64,000 nt of DNA, taken from assembly GCF_001277215.2 (NCBI RefSeq), contig NZ_CP013940.1, positions 2,108,001 through 2,172,000 on the forward strand, read 5' to 3'. The notes under the pieces were generated by a model. It was not told the DNA's origin. It worked only from the letters and a program-made list of their open reading frames with translations, and made no database searches. Of this stretch, positions 1 through 9,172 are shown piece by piece. The position numbers and the translations under genes were made by a program. Position 1 is the first letter of the stretch. Each line of letters opens with the position of its first letter. The stretch comes from Cronobacter malonaticus LMG 23826 (GTDB lineage: Bacteria > Pseudomonadota > Gammaproteobacteria > Enterobacterales > Enterobacteriaceae).

Positions 1-338
1 TCGGCGTTAAAATCGCGCGTCGGTTTGAAAAATTTATTGCTGTTGAACTTTACGCCCTGACGCAGCGTGAACGTCCAGGTTTTACCGTCCGGGCTGACCT
101 TCCACTCGGTCGCCAGCGACGGCACCGGCGTATTGGTTTTCGGATCGAAATTCACCAGGCGGTTATAGAGCACCTGGGAACTTGCCACAAAGCTCGGCCC
201 GGAACTCGCGATCTGCGGGTTGAAAGACTCGGGCGACGCCTCGGAGCAGTAAATCAGGGTATCGCTGTTCGCCGCGATCGCGCTTGCCGGTAACAGGGCG
301 CTTAACAGCAGCCCGATCAATGTTTTTCCTGTCTTCAT
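1..338 (-). CDS. Dipeptide-type ABC transporter substrate-binding protein (5' part only)
   Basis: Only the first 112 codons lie in the window; the gene runs off the left edge. The translation starts with a signal peptide (MKTGKTLIGLLLSALLPASA) and continues with LIYCSEASPESFNPQ, YNRLVNFD and TWTFTLRQGVKFN. These are the opening landmarks of the SBP family 5 (DppA/OppA/SapA) periplasmic binding proteins and are closest to DppA-type dipeptide binders as I recall them. It should deliver peptides or a similar ligand to an inner-membrane ABC permease encoded to the left. It diverges from srfA across a 313-bp gap. The exact ligand cannot be told from this fragment. Confidence 0.85.
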   Translation of the reverse strand, partial: MKTGKTLIGLLLSALLPASAIAANSDTLIYCSEASPESFNPQIASSGPSFVASSQVLYNRLVNFDPKTNTPVPSLATEWKVSPDGKTWTFTLRQGVKFNSNKFFKPTRDFNA

Positions 339-651
339 CTTGCGCCTTTTATTTTACTTTTCAGGAGGAAAGCCATCTCATCACAGCCTGCACTGAGTGG
401 CAAATAACAAAAAACTGTAGCTTTATGCCTTTCCGGCATTTTTCGCCTGAATATCAGCCAATTTCAGATAAAAATGATTTACGCTCCGGTTAAGTCGCGT
501 CATCACAGCGAATTTTTGCTTAAGTCAAGAAAATTCCTAAGATTCAATGACCCGAGAATTTACGCTTTTTCGCGTTTCTTTCACCCTTTGCTTGACCCGT
601 CTATCGTTCAAAGTAGAGCCGTGAAAAAGTTTTTCCAGCAGAGAGAATGAC
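339..651. other. Divergent intergenic region between the dppA-like gene and srfA
   Basis: No credible gene is seen here. It must hold both divergent promoters. Toward srfA, TTGACC (592-597), a 16-nt spacer and TAGAGC (614-619) form a weak sigma-70 candidate. A purine-rich AGAGAGA precedes the srfA GTG codon and supports that start. I see no clear operator. Confidence 0.4.
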
Positions 652-2073
652 GTGGCAAAAATTCTATTGCGCAGTGGCGACCTTGACGACTTCAAGTCGG
701 TAGGCGAAAACGGTCAGGCGGTTTTCGAGTCGGCACTGCAAATCCGTGAAACGCTTCGCCTGCGCAAACAGCCGCTGGTGGAGTCGCTTGCTATCCCCCA
801 GCTTAACGAAGAGGGCGACCGCGTGGACTGGTATTCGCCGGTCAGCGGTAAGGTAATGGGCTGGGCATCCGCCAGCAGCGAAGAGCGCGAGCGCGCCCTG
901 CGCTTTCTGGAAAGCGCGCTCTCCAGCGCCCGTGCGCTGAGCAAACGCTGCCTGGAATCGGAAAAGACCGCCCAGCAGCTTTTTGGCGCGCTGCTCGCCA
1001 AAGCCGTGCAGTTCCCCGGCGCGAATTTCCTTTATCTGGTGGACGGCAAGCCGGTCATTACCTTCTGGGGCTTCGTGAATTTAAACCAGGGCGCGCGCGA
1101 TGACGTGCTGGAATGTCTGCGCGAAGCCGAGCCCATCGAGCCGGAAATCATCATGACCCCGCAGGAAGAGCCGGGGCCGGAACCCGCGCCGGTGATGATG
1201 ACCGAGCCGGACGCACCGCTGCTGGCCACACCGCCTGTTGCGCATGCGCCTGTAGCGCCCGTCCCTGCCGCGCCTGTACATGCGTCTGCCGCCGCGCTGG
1301 CGGCCTATGCCGCCGAAGCTGAAGCCACAACATCGCCGGACGACGCCGAACCAGCCCCGGTAAACGCGCCAACGTCTGCCCGCCGCTCGCGCGTGCCGCT
1401 CTGGACATGGCCGCTCGCCGCGGCCGTCGTCATCGGCGCCGTAGCCGCCCCTGTCACCTGGTATATGTTGCAGCAGAAAGAAACCGCCGCGCCGACCGTT
1501 TCGGTCGCGCAGATCAAAGCGCAGGAAATTGCGCCCGCGCCGGTGAAATCGGTCGATGCGCCTGCTGCTCCGGCAGCGCCTGTCGTCCCGGTGGCACCGA
1601 CAACCTCCCTGCCGCTGGCCGAAGCGAAGGTGACTCCGCCTGCGCCGGTCGTCGAAGAGAAGCCTGTCGTCGCGCCCGCGCCGGTCGATAAAAACGCGCT
1701 GGTCATGGACGCTAACCAGGTAAAAGCCGGGACCACCCGCTTCCTGAACGGCACCTGGCGGCTCAGCATCGGCAGCCCGGACCCGATCACCGGTAAAGCC
1801 ACCTCGATGCGCATTGAGATGAAAAACAACAAAGGCATCGCCCGCGTGACGCTTGGCGATAATGTGGTCTGTAAAGCCGAGCTGTTCTCGGGTCTGCACC
1901 AGACCGGCGAGCTGATGATCAAGACGCGCGGCAAAGCCCGCTGCAGCGACGGCTCCCGCTACCCGATGCCGGAAGTGGCCTGTAAAGCCGGCCCGAACGA
2001 TGTTGCCGAATGTACCGGTCGTTATGATGAAAAGACCGTGCTGCCTCTGACCATGAAGAAAGTGAGCGCCTGA
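652..2073 (+). CDS. srfA: SrfA family protein, single-pass membrane protein
   Basis: This 473-residue protein is the first gene of srfABC, named in Salmonella as SsrB-regulated factors; the biochemical role is unestablished. It begins at GTG with AGAGAGA upstream. The N-terminal ~160 residues are globular and contain the segment FLYLVDGKPVITFWGF. A long Pro/Ala/Val-rich stretch follows, a hydrophobic helix lies at about residues 251-270 (TWPLAAAVVIGAVAAPVTWY), then a second Pro/Ala-rich linker. The C-terminal ~110 residues contain four cysteines, suiting an oxidising periplasm. The layout suggests a cytoplasmic head, one membrane span, and a periplasmic domain on a flexible stalk. It is followed 3 bp later by srfB. 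Family identity is confident; topology is inferred. Confidence 0.85.
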   Translation: MAKILLRSGDLDDFKSVGENGQAVFESALQIRETLRLRKQPLVESLAIPQLNEEGDRVDWYSPVSGKVMGWASASSEERERALRFLESALSSARALSKRCLESEKTAQQLFGALLAKAVQFPGANFLYLVDGKPVITFWGFVNLNQGARDDVLECLREAEPIEPEIIMTPQEEPGPEPAPVMMTEPDAPLLATPPVAHAPVAPVPAAPVHASAAALAAYAAEAEATTSPDDAEPAPVNAPTSARRSRVPLWTWPLAAAVVIGAVAAPVTWYMLQQKETAAPTVSVAQIKAQEIAPAPVKSVDAPAAPAAPVVPVAPTTSLPLAEAKVTPPAPVVEEKPVVAPAPVDKNALVMDANQVKAGTTRFLNGTWRLSIGSPDPITGKATSMRIEMKNNKGIARVTLGDNVVCKAELFSGLHQTGELMIKTRGKARCSDGSRYPMPEVACKAGPNDVAECTGRYDEKTVLPLTMKKVSA

Positions 2074-2076
2074 TTT

Positions 2077-5064
2077 ATGCTGGCAAACCTGTGTGATTAC
2101 AAACAGAGCGTCACCCTGATTGAAAACAGCGGGGTGCAATTTCTTGATTTCGGCCTGACGCCGATTGAAGCGCCTCATGACGGGCGTTTTGTGCGTAAAA
2201 CCGCCAACGGGCCGCTGCTGCGTCTCGATTACGATATAGCCTCCGGTAAATTCACCCTGCCCGCCCGCCACGGCGGTCAACCTGAAGTGGTGAAACCGGA
2301 AAGCAGCGTCGCGCTGAGCCAGTCGCTCGCTATCCTGGATGGCGTCTGGCTGCCGCTGCCGGTACTGCGCTTTAACCCACCGCGTACCTTTGTGCAGGGC
2401 CCGGACAACTGGGCGCGCGTGCAAATCCGCAAACTCAGCGAGCCAGACGGCGCGGGCAACACGCACCGCGTGACGCTGGCGTTCGACACGCAAATCCAGG
2501 CCGATGAAGGCGCCGCCTCCCAGCTCGCGCCTGTCGAGAATGACGTGCGCAACGGCACGCGTTTCGCCCTTGCCTGGCGCGATGACGAAGTGGCCGATTT
2601 TCTCGACCAGACCTGGGTTGACGGCTGGCTGCGTGAAGCCTTCACTCAGTTTGTCGGCGCGAATGAAGGCCGCAGCGAGCAGGAGATCCAGCGCGCGCTG
2701 AAAGTGTTTGAATATCAGGCCCACTGGCTCAATCTGATGTCGCTCCTCGGCAACCAGCTGAGTGTACCGGAGCTGAAAATCGTCACCGGCACGCTGAGCT
2801 CGCAGCCGGTGGCGGTGGATCTGATTCTCGATGTTGGCAACACCCACACCTGCGGCGTGATTATTGAAGATCACGGTGAAGCGAATGACGGCCTGCGCCA
2901 GACGATGGAGTTGCAGGTACGATCGCTTAGCGAGCCGCAGTTTATGAATGCGCTGATGTTCACCAGCCGTCTGGCCTTCGCCGAGGCGCGCTTTGGCAAA
3001 CAGCATTTTTCGGTGGAGAGCGGACGCGACGAAGCGTTCGTCTGGCCTTCCATCGTGCGTGTCGGCGACGAAGCGCGCAAACTCGCGATGCAGCGTCTTG
3101 GCACCGAGGGCAACAGCGGTATTTCCAGCCCGCGCCGCTATCTGTGGGATGAAACCCCGGCGGCTCAGGAGTGGCGCTTTAACCTGATGACGCCGAAAAC
3201 CCAGCGCGAGCCACTGGCGACCGCGGGCCCGCTGATGAACCTGATGAACGACGACGGTGAACCGCTTTGGCAACTGCCGCCGGAAGAGCGTCTTCCGGTC
3301 TTTTCGCCGCAATACAGCCGCAGCTCCCTGATGACCCATATGCTGTGCGAGCTGCTCGCCCAGGCAGTCTGCCAGATCAACAGCGTCGCCAGCCGCCTGC
3401 GCATGGGCAACGCCAGTTCGCCGCGCCAGTTGCGCCAGCTGATCCTGACGCTCCCGTCGGCCATGCCGAAACAGGAGCGCGAGATTTTCCGCCGCCGTAT
3501 GCAGGAGGCCATCGCGCTGGTCTGGAAAGCGCTGGGCTGGCACCCGCACGACGACGATTTCAGCGCCGAAAAAGGCCAGCGCAAGAGCCGCGTACCGGTG
3601 CCTGAGATCCAGATGGAGTGGGATGAAGCGAGCTGCGGCCAACTTGTGTGGCTCTATAACGAAGCGATGGTGCATTTCGCCGGGCAGACCGAGCGCTTTT
3701 TCGCAAGCCTCGCCCGCCCCGATCGTGAAACCCCGGCGGGCGCCACGCCGGGCCGTCAGCTTCGCGTCGCCTCGATTGATATCGGCGGCGGTACGACGGA
3801 TATGGCGATCGCCGAATATCAGCTTGATGACGGCGTTGGCAGCAATGTGAAAATCAGCCCGACGCTGCTGTTCCGCGAAGGGTTTAAAGTGGCGGGCGAT
3901 GACATTCTGCTGGATGTTATTCAGCGCTGCGTGCTGCCTGCGCTTCAGGAACATCTGCAAAAAGCAGGCGTGGCCGATGCCGCGACGCTGATGTCCACGC
4001 TGTTCGGCGATTCCGGGCGTATGGACACCCAGGCGATTCTGCGCCAGCAGACCGCGCTGCAGCTCTTTATGCCGCTGGGCCACGCCATTCTCTCGGCGTG
4101 GGAAAACAGCGATCCGACTGACACGCAAAGCGGCCTCTACACCACGTTCGGCGAACTGCTGAAACAGCCGCCGACCCGCAACGTGCACAATTATCTCCAC
4201 CAGGCGATTGAACATGCGCTGCCCGCCGGCAGCCCGGCGTTTAACGTGCTGGACGTGCCGCTGCAGGTGAGTTTCAGCGAGCTTGAAGAGGCGTTGCATA
4301 GCGGGAAGTTCAGCATCTGCGCGCCCATTCAGGCGCTGTGCGAAGCTATCTCCTATTACTGCTGTGACGTGCTGCTTATCACGGGTCGTCCGGGCTGCCT
4401 GCCGGGCCTACAGTCGCTGATCCGTCTGCTGCAACCGGTGCCGGTCAGCCGTATGGTCTGGCTCGATAACTATGAAGTGCATGAATGGTATCCTTTCAGC
4501 CAACACCGCCGCGTGGGCAACCCGAAATCCACCGCCGCCGTAGGCGCGATGCTCTGCAGTCTGGCCCTCGACCTGCGCCTGCCGCGCTTTAACTTCAAAG
4601 CAGCGGATATTGGCGCGTACTCCACCGTGCGCTATCTGGGCGTGCTGGATAACGTCGTTAACACGCTGCGCGACGAGAACGTCTGGTATCGCGATATCGA
4701 TCTCGACGCGCCGGGCGCGAAGCTCGACGCCCGCCTGCACTTCCCGCTGCGCGGTAATGTAACGCTCGGCTTCCGCCAGCTCGATAACGCCCGCTGGCCC
4801 GCCACGCCGCTCTACACGCTCTCGGTCAACTCGCCGGAGCTCGCGAAAGCCATTGCCGGCGACGGCGTGCTTAATGTGCGTCTGCAACTGACCGGCGGCG
4901 GCAAACATGACGCGCCGGAAGGCTTCACGCTTAGCGAAGCCTGGCTTTCTGACGGCACGCGCGTGCCGCCGGAGCAGGTCACTTTTAAACTGAATACGCT
5001 GGCTGACCGTCGCAGTTCCGGCAGCCATTACTGGATCGACAGCGGGAGCGTTTATCTGAAATGA
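2077..5064 (+). CDS. srfB: SrfB family protein with actin/Hsp70-like ATPase fold signatures
   Basis: At 995 residues this matches the size of the SrfB virulence-factor family. Three motifs in the right order point to an actin/Hsp70-type ATPase: DVGNTHT near residue 252 (phosphate-1 loop), DIGGGTTD near 568 (phosphate-2 loop) and LLITGRPGCLPG near 765-776 (adenosine loop). The N-terminal ~240 residues and the last ~170 lie outside this core. No signal peptide or membrane helix is visible, so it should be cytoplasmic, possibly docked on SrfA. The gene follows srfA after 3 bp and overlaps srfC by 4 bp (ATGA), so the proteins are probably made together in fixed ratio. The annotated role as a secreted effector is not supported by anything visible in the sequence. 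Confidence 0.87.
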   Translation: MLANLCDYKQSVTLIENSGVQFLDFGLTPIEAPHDGRFVRKTANGPLLRLDYDIASGKFTLPARHGGQPEVVKPESSVALSQSLAILDGVWLPLPVLRFNPPRTFVQGPDNWARVQIRKLSEPDGAGNTHRVTLAFDTQIQADEGAASQLAPVENDVRNGTRFALAWRDDEVADFLDQTWVDGWLREAFTQFVGANEGRSEQEIQRALKVFEYQAHWLNLMSLLGNQLSVPELKIVTGTLSSQPVAVDLILDVGNTHTCGVIIEDHGEANDGLRQTMELQVRSLSEPQFMNALMFTSRLAFAEARFGKQHFSVESGRDEAFVWPSIVRVGDEARKLAMQRLGTEGNSGISSPRRYLWDETPAAQEWRFNLMTPKTQREPLATAGPLMNLMNDDGEPLWQLPPEERLPVFSPQYSRSSLMTHMLCELLAQAVCQINSVASRLRMGNASSPRQLRQLILTLPSAMPKQEREIFRRRMQEAIALVWKALGWHPHDDDFSAEKGQRKSRVPVPEIQMEWDEASCGQLVWLYNEAMVHFAGQTERFFASLARPDRETPAGATPGRQLRVASIDIGGGTTDMAIAEYQLDDGVGSNVKISPTLLFREGFKVAGDDILLDVIQRCVLPALQEHLQKAGVADAATLMSTLFGDSGRMDTQAILRQQTALQLFMPLGHAILSAWENSDPTDTQSGLYTTFGELLKQPPTRNVHNYLHQAIEHALPAGSPAFNVLDVPLQVSFSELEEALHSGKFSICAPIQALCEAISYYCCDVLLITGRPGCLPGLQSLIRLLQPVPVSRMVWLDNYEVHEWYPFSQHRRVGNPKSTAAVGAMLCSLALDLRLPRFNFKAADIGAYSTVRYLGVLDNVVNTLRDENVWYRDIDLDAPGAKLDARLHFPLRGNVTLGFRQLDNARWPATPLYTLSVNSPELAKAIAGDGVLNVRLQLTGGGKHDAPEGFTLSEAWLSDGTRVPPEQVTFKLNTLADRRSSGSHYWIDSGSVYLK

Positions 5065-7259
5065 CAGTCTCTACCCTCATTAACCAGACACTCACTACGC
5101 CTGTCGCCCTGACCCGGTGGGTCGAAACCACCCGCATCCATGCGCCGCTGCTGGATGAAGAAGCAGGCCCGCTGCTGGCGCGCCTGAACGCGCTGCGTGC
5201 CGGGGCGCAGACGCTCAGTACGCTCGCCAGTGAACCGCGCACGCTCGGCTTGTATGGCCATTCCCAGGCGGGCAAAGCGCACCTGCTGGCGACGCTTGCC
5301 AACGGCTCACAGGGTCAGGTGTCCGTGGCACCGGGTGATAAGCACCTCGACTGGCTGACCCATATCAACCCGGGCCACAGCGCGACGGCGATGGCGGTGC
5401 GCTTTACCCGTACGCCACCAACGCTTCCGGAAGAATTTCCGCTGCGCCTGCGCCTTTTCAGCGAAGCGGAACTGATACAGATTTTCCTCGCACACTACCA
5501 GACCAGCGGCCAGGCGCGCGCCGTTAGCGAAGAAGAGCTGCGCCAGCGTTTAGCTCAGCTGCAAAGCCTCGGCCAGCCGCAGAGCCACCCGGCCATCAGC
5601 GCGCCGGATGTGATGACGCTTGCCGCCCGCTGGCGTGAACTGACACCCGCGCGCCAGCGCACGCTGAGCGACGACGCCTGGTATCAGCTCGCAGAGCTGC
5701 TGCCCGCGCTGAATCTCCCTGAACGCGTGCGGCTCTACGCGCTGCTGTGGGGTGATATCGCAGAGCTGACGCAGCAGTTTATGACGCTTGCCGAAGGCCT
5801 GTTGCTGCTCGGTCATGCCCGCGAAGTGGCCGCGCCGCTAAGCCTGCTCGTCGATAACTTCTCCCTGCCGGTGGAAGGCTTTTTGCTCCCGGCAGGCTCC
5901 GGCGAAGAAACGCTGCCGGACGAAGTACTGGTGCGCGCACTCGAACAGCAGCAGTTGCAGGGCATGGTCAGCCTGCCGCTCACGACGCTGACGCTGTTGT
6001 GCGCCGAGCTGACGCTGCCGCTCGCAACACCTTCTGTACCAGAAGGTGTCGATCTGCTGGATATTCCTGGCGCGACGTTTCACCAGAACGACAGTCTGAA
6101 TGCCAGTAAAATCGCCTTTCTGCTCGATTATTATCGTCAGCACCAGCAGCCGGACGTTCTGATGGTGTGTAACGCCGTACAACGCCGTGCTGACATCGCG
6201 CCGGTGGCGCGCGCGCTGCTGCGCTGGGTGAACGCCACGCAACCGGCCTCCCCTGACGCGCTGCCGGGTCTCGTGTGGGCGATTACGCCGCACGATGCCC
6301 GCTTCCTTGACGGCCAGCATCTGGATGAAGGCGTTCAGCGCCTTCTTGGCAAGCCGGGCCACACCTGGGGCACGTTGCAGGCGCTCGACGGGCGCAACCT
6401 GCAACGTCTGACCGAATGGCTGTCGCAGGCGCTGAGCCAGAGCAGCCGCGAGCGCCGTCTGGCACTGCTGACCGAACAGGCCCAGGCGCAGCCCGCGCTG
6501 CTGTTCAGTCGTTATCTGGCCCCGCTGACCGCCAATGCGGCGACGCTGCGGGCCACGGCGGAAAACGGTGTGCGCACATTGCAGCGCCAGGCCGCGCGCC
6601 ACGGCGATCTGCTCCAGGCGCTGCTGCCCGATCCAGCGGCATTGCAGGCGCTGTGCGAAACCGAAGAGCGCCGCGAAGAGACGCCGCAGGGGCTGTTCAG
6701 CGCCGAAATCGATCTTTTCGGTGAATCCACCTCTACGCGTACGGTTGATACCGCCTCCGGCGCGTCGCTCGCCCGTCGCGCGCACCGTCTGTGGGTGAAT
6801 CATGTTCGCCAGTGGATGCAGAGCGAGGAACATGCCGCGCAGCTCGGCATTGACCCCGCCACGCTGCACTGGCTCGGCGATACGCTGATTATCGCGAGCT
6901 ACCGGCTGGATCTCGCGGCCCGTCTGGAGACGCTGGCGGCGCACGAAGGGCTTTCCGGCGCGCAGCTGCGCGCGGAGCTTGGCAATTTCGTAAGCTGGCT
7001 GGGCTTCGAGCGCGTGCCGCAGGCCGAGCGCCCGGCGAGCCGCGTCAATCCGAACGAGCGTCTGTTCGCCTCTGCCGTCGCGCACGATAAGCGTCTGACG
7101 CGGCTTGGCGAAAAACCGGTTCATGCCGCCACCCGTTATGTCTACGACTGGCTGGTCGCGCTTTACACCCGTGCGATTGAAAATATCGGCTACGAACATC
7201 CGCTCGATATTAAACCCGCCGATCGTCAGGCACTGGCGAAAATCATCGGCCTGCGTTAA
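5061..7259 (+). CDS. srfC: SrfC family protein, probable P-loop NTPase
   Basis: This 732-residue protein of the SrfC family overlaps the end of srfB by 4 bp. A Walker-A-like loop GHSQAGKA lies near residues 66-73, where the usual final Ser/Thr is Ala. A DIPG motif (LLDIPGATF) near 335 resembles the G3/Walker B element of dynamin-like or translation-type GTPases, followed by FLLDYYRQHQQPDVLMVCNA. The C-terminal half is rich in long amphipathic helices. No signal peptide or membrane span is seen. It closes the operon: a strong terminator follows 7 bp after the stop. GTPase chemistry is an inference from two motifs; whether the altered P-loop still hydrolyses nucleotide is open. Confidence 0.83.
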   Translation: MTVSTLINQTLTTPVALTRWVETTRIHAPLLDEEAGPLLARLNALRAGAQTLSTLASEPRTLGLYGHSQAGKAHLLATLANGSQGQVSVAPGDKHLDWLTHINPGHSATAMAVRFTRTPPTLPEEFPLRLRLFSEAELIQIFLAHYQTSGQARAVSEEELRQRLAQLQSLGQPQSHPAISAPDVMTLAARWRELTPARQRTLSDDAWYQLAELLPALNLPERVRLYALLWGDIAELTQQFMTLAEGLLLLGHAREVAAPLSLLVDNFSLPVEGFLLPAGSGEETLPDEVLVRALEQQQLQGMVSLPLTTLTLLCAELTLPLATPSVPEGVDLLDIPGATFHQNDSLNASKIAFLLDYYRQHQQPDVLMVCNAVQRRADIAPVARALLRWVNATQPASPDALPGLVWAITPHDARFLDGQHLDEGVQRLLGKPGHTWGTLQALDGRNLQRLTEWLSQALSQSSRERRLALLTEQAQAQPALLFSRYLAPLTANAATLRATAENGVRTLQRQAARHGDLLQALLPDPAALQALCETEERREETPQGLFSAEIDLFGESTSTRTVDTASGASLARRAHRLWVNHVRQWMQSEEHAAQLGIDPATLHWLGDTLIIASYRLDLAARLETLAAHEGLSGAQLRAELGNFVSWLGFERVPQAERPASRVNPNERLFASAVAHDKRLTRLGEKPVHAATRYVYDWLVALYTRAIENIGYEHPLDIKPADRQALAKIIGLR

Positions 7260-7266
7260 CTCCTTC

Positions 7267-7293
7267 CGCCGGCGCATCCGCGCCGGCGTTTTT
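7267..7293 (+). terminator. Rho-independent terminator of srfABC
   Basis: A perfect 9-bp GC stem (CGCCGGCGC at 7267-7275 with GCGCCGGCG at 7280-7288) with loop ATCC is followed directly by TTTTT. Confidence 0.9.
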
Positions 7294-7560
7294 AACCTGC
7301 GATTCTCTTATGCGCTGTGCTAAACGCGTTGCCCACTTTTAATAAGTTGTTCCCGAAACGCTGTTCGTTTCTGCGGCGCTTTCGCGCACTGTTTTACTGT
7401 TTATTTGTACAGCTATATTGCCGTTTCAAACAGGCGCAGGCAAACCGACGTTACGATTTTGCGAGACGCGTTCCGAAGTCTGAAATCCAGGAATAAGCGC
7501 CATCGATTTTTGTTGCCGTTGTGCTGAAATAACGCTGCATCGCCTGAATGAGGAAGGGTT
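7294..7560. other. Intergenic region before the CigR-family gene
   Basis: No gene is supported here. A small hairpin GAAACG-CTGTT-CGTTTC lies near 7354-7370, without a T tract. The promoter of the downstream secreted-protein gene should be here, and GAGGAAGGGTT just before 7561 is its ribosome binding site. Confidence 0.4.
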
Positions 7561-8064
7561 ATGAAAACTAAACGTCTTAATGCGCTGGCGCTTCTGCTGG
7601 CAGCCTTTACGGTGTGCGCCACACCTGCGCTGGCAAATCCCGGCAACGGGAATGGCAATGGTAACGGCCACGGCAACAGCGGCAATCATGGTAACGGTAA
7701 TGGGCACGGTAACAGCGGTAAACACGCCGCCCATAATGAGAATGACAAGGGCAAGGCACCGGGACGTAAAAACTACGGCAAACCCGACCACGTTGAGACG
7801 GATATCAGCTACAGCCGCGCGCGCAGCCTCGCTGTGAATTACGGCCTGACCGGCTATGAATCACTGCCACCCGGCATCGCGAAGAATCTCGCGCGCGGTA
7901 AGCCCCTGCCGCCGGGTATCGCGAAAAAATCGGTACCGGCCAGCATGCTGAACGAACTGCCGTATTACCCAGGTTATGAATGGAAAATGGTCGGCGACGA
8001 CCTGGTGCTGATTGCGCTGAGTACGGCGCTGGTGACGGCCGTCATTAATAACGTGTTTGACTGA
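7561..8064 (+). CDS. CigR-family (RcnB-like) secreted protein
   Basis: A 167-residue exported protein. Its signal peptide spans residues 1-25 (cleavage after TPALA). A low-complexity Gly/Asn/His region follows, with the unit GNGNGHGNSG seen twice. A basic stretch comes next, then the conserved C-terminal part LPPGIAKNLARGKPLPPGIA, which typifies the RcnB/CigR family. A final hydrophobic helix (DLVLIALSTALVTAVINNVF) could sit in a membrane. Salmonella CigR is described as an anti-virulence regulator and effector; RcnB is a periplasmic metal-homeostasis protein. The His/Asn-rich repeat could bind metal, but that is inference. It is transcribed alone, with its own terminator. Confidence 0.75.
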   Translation: MKTKRLNALALLLAAFTVCATPALANPGNGNGNGNGHGNSGNHGNGNGHGNSGKHAAHNENDKGKAPGRKNYGKPDHVETDISYSRARSLAVNYGLTGYESLPPGIAKNLARGKPLPPGIAKKSVPASMLNELPYYPGYEWKMVGDDLVLIALSTALVTAVINNVFD

Positions 8065-8087
8065 TAAATGCTTTCTCAGAGAGCAAC

Positions 8088-8112
8088 GCCGGGCGCAACG
8101 CCCGGCTTTTTT
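8088..8112 (+). terminator. Terminator after the CigR-family gene
   Basis: Perfect 8-bp stem GCCGGGCG/CGCCCGGC with loop CAA, followed by six T. Its T tract overlaps the stop codon of the convergent isomerase-like gene. Confidence 0.9.
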
Positions 8113-9172
8113 ATTGAGGCTCCAAACCGAGCATCGCGCGCGCCGCGCCGCGCTCATGGCTTCCGGACGCGTAATTCTCAAAGTTCTGCTCAGAGACATG
8201 AATAATATGTTCGGCGATAAATTTCGCCCCTTCCCGCGCGCCGGTTTCACCGTTTTTCAGGCAACACTCCCACTCAAGCGTCGCCCAGCCGGGGTAATCG
8301 TAGCGCGCGAGCTTACTGAAGATGCCTTTGAAATCGATTTGCCCGTCGCCCGGCGAGCGGAAACGGCCGGGCCGGTCAATCCAGGGCTGATAACCGCCGT
8401 AAACGCCGCTGTCGGCTGAAGGCCTGAACTCGGCGTCTTTGACGTGAAACGCCCGGATGCGAGAATGCCAGCGGTCGATAAACCCCAGGTAATCCATGTG
8501 CTGAAGCAGCATATGGCTCGGATCGTAGAGAATATGGCAGCGCGGGTGGTGGCCTGTGAGTTCCAGAAAACGCCCGAACGTTACGCCATCATGCAGATCT
8601 TCACCGGGGTGCAACTCAAAGCAGAGGTCCACGCCTGCCTCGTCAAAACTGTTAAGAATCGGCAGCCAGCGGCTTGCCAACTCGTTAAATGCCTCTTCCA
8701 CCAGCAGCGGATTGTGCGGTGGCCACGGGTAGAAAAACGGCCAGGCGAGCGAGCCGGAAAAGGTGGCGTGCGCCGTGAGATTGAGGTTTTGCGAGGCGCG
8801 CGCCGCAAGCTTCAGCGTGCTGACCGCCCACTGCTGGCGCGCAACCGGATCGTGGCGCACCGCCTCGGGTGCGAAACCGGCAAACGCCTGGTCATAGGCC
8901 GGGTGTACCGCGACCAGCTGTCCCTGAAAATGCGTCGACAGCTCGCTGATTTGCAGCCCCATATTACCGAGCGTTTCACGCACCTGCGCGCAGTAATCCA
9001 GGCTTTCCGCCGCTTTGGCGAGATCGAAAATATGTGGCAGATGCGTCGGCAGTTGTACCGCTTTATAGCCAAGCCCGGCAGCCCAGGCCGCCAGCGTATC
9101 GAGCTGGTTAAACGGCGGACGGTCGCTGATAAATTGCGAAAGAAAAAGAGATGGCCCCTTTAGCGTTTTCAA
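8111..9172 (-). CDS. Sugar phosphate isomerase/epimerase-like TIM-barrel protein (TTG start)
   Basis: A protein of the xylose isomerase/AP endonuclease-2 TIM-barrel superfamily, 353 residues from the chosen start. Visible metal/active-site type segments are FELHPGEDLHDG, ILYDPSHML, AFHVKDAEF and TLEWECCLKNG, where Glu/His/Asp ligands normally sit. It probably isomerises or epimerises a carbohydrate; the substrate is unknown. I place the start at a TTG (9172) preceded by AGGAG five bases upstream, giving MKTLKGPSLFLSQF, the usual beginning of this family. An upstream ATG at 9238 would add 22 residues with no matching family sequence. It stands alone, convergent with the CigR-family gene and divergent from the chemoreceptor gene. 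Confidence 0.8.
   Translation of the reverse strand: MKTLKGPSLFLSQFISDRPPFNQLDTLAAWAAGLGYKAVQLPTHLPHIFDLAKAAESLDYCAQVRETLGNMGLQISELSTHFQGQLVAVHPAYDQAFAGFAPEAVRHDPVARQQWAVSTLKLAARASQNLNLTAHATFSGSLAWPFFYPWPPHNPLLVEEAFNELASRWLPILNSFDEAGVDLCFELHPGEDLHDGVTFGRFLELTGHHPRCHILYDPSHMLLQHMDYLGFIDRWHSRIRAFHVKDAEFRPSADSGVYGGYQPWIDRPGRFRSPGDGQIDFKGIFSKLARYDYPGWATLEWECCLKNGETGAREGAKFIAEHIIHVSEQNFENYASGSHERGAARAMLGLEPQ

Noticed and set aside
1081..4299. A 1072-codon open frame antisense to srfA/srfB
   Set aside because: It lies fully opposite two clear coding genes in high-GC DNA, is Arg/His/Gly-rich, and shows no family motifs; it is a frame shadow.
5838..7277. A 479-codon minus-strand frame opposite srfC
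   Set aside because: Arg-rich shadow of srfC that runs into its terminator.
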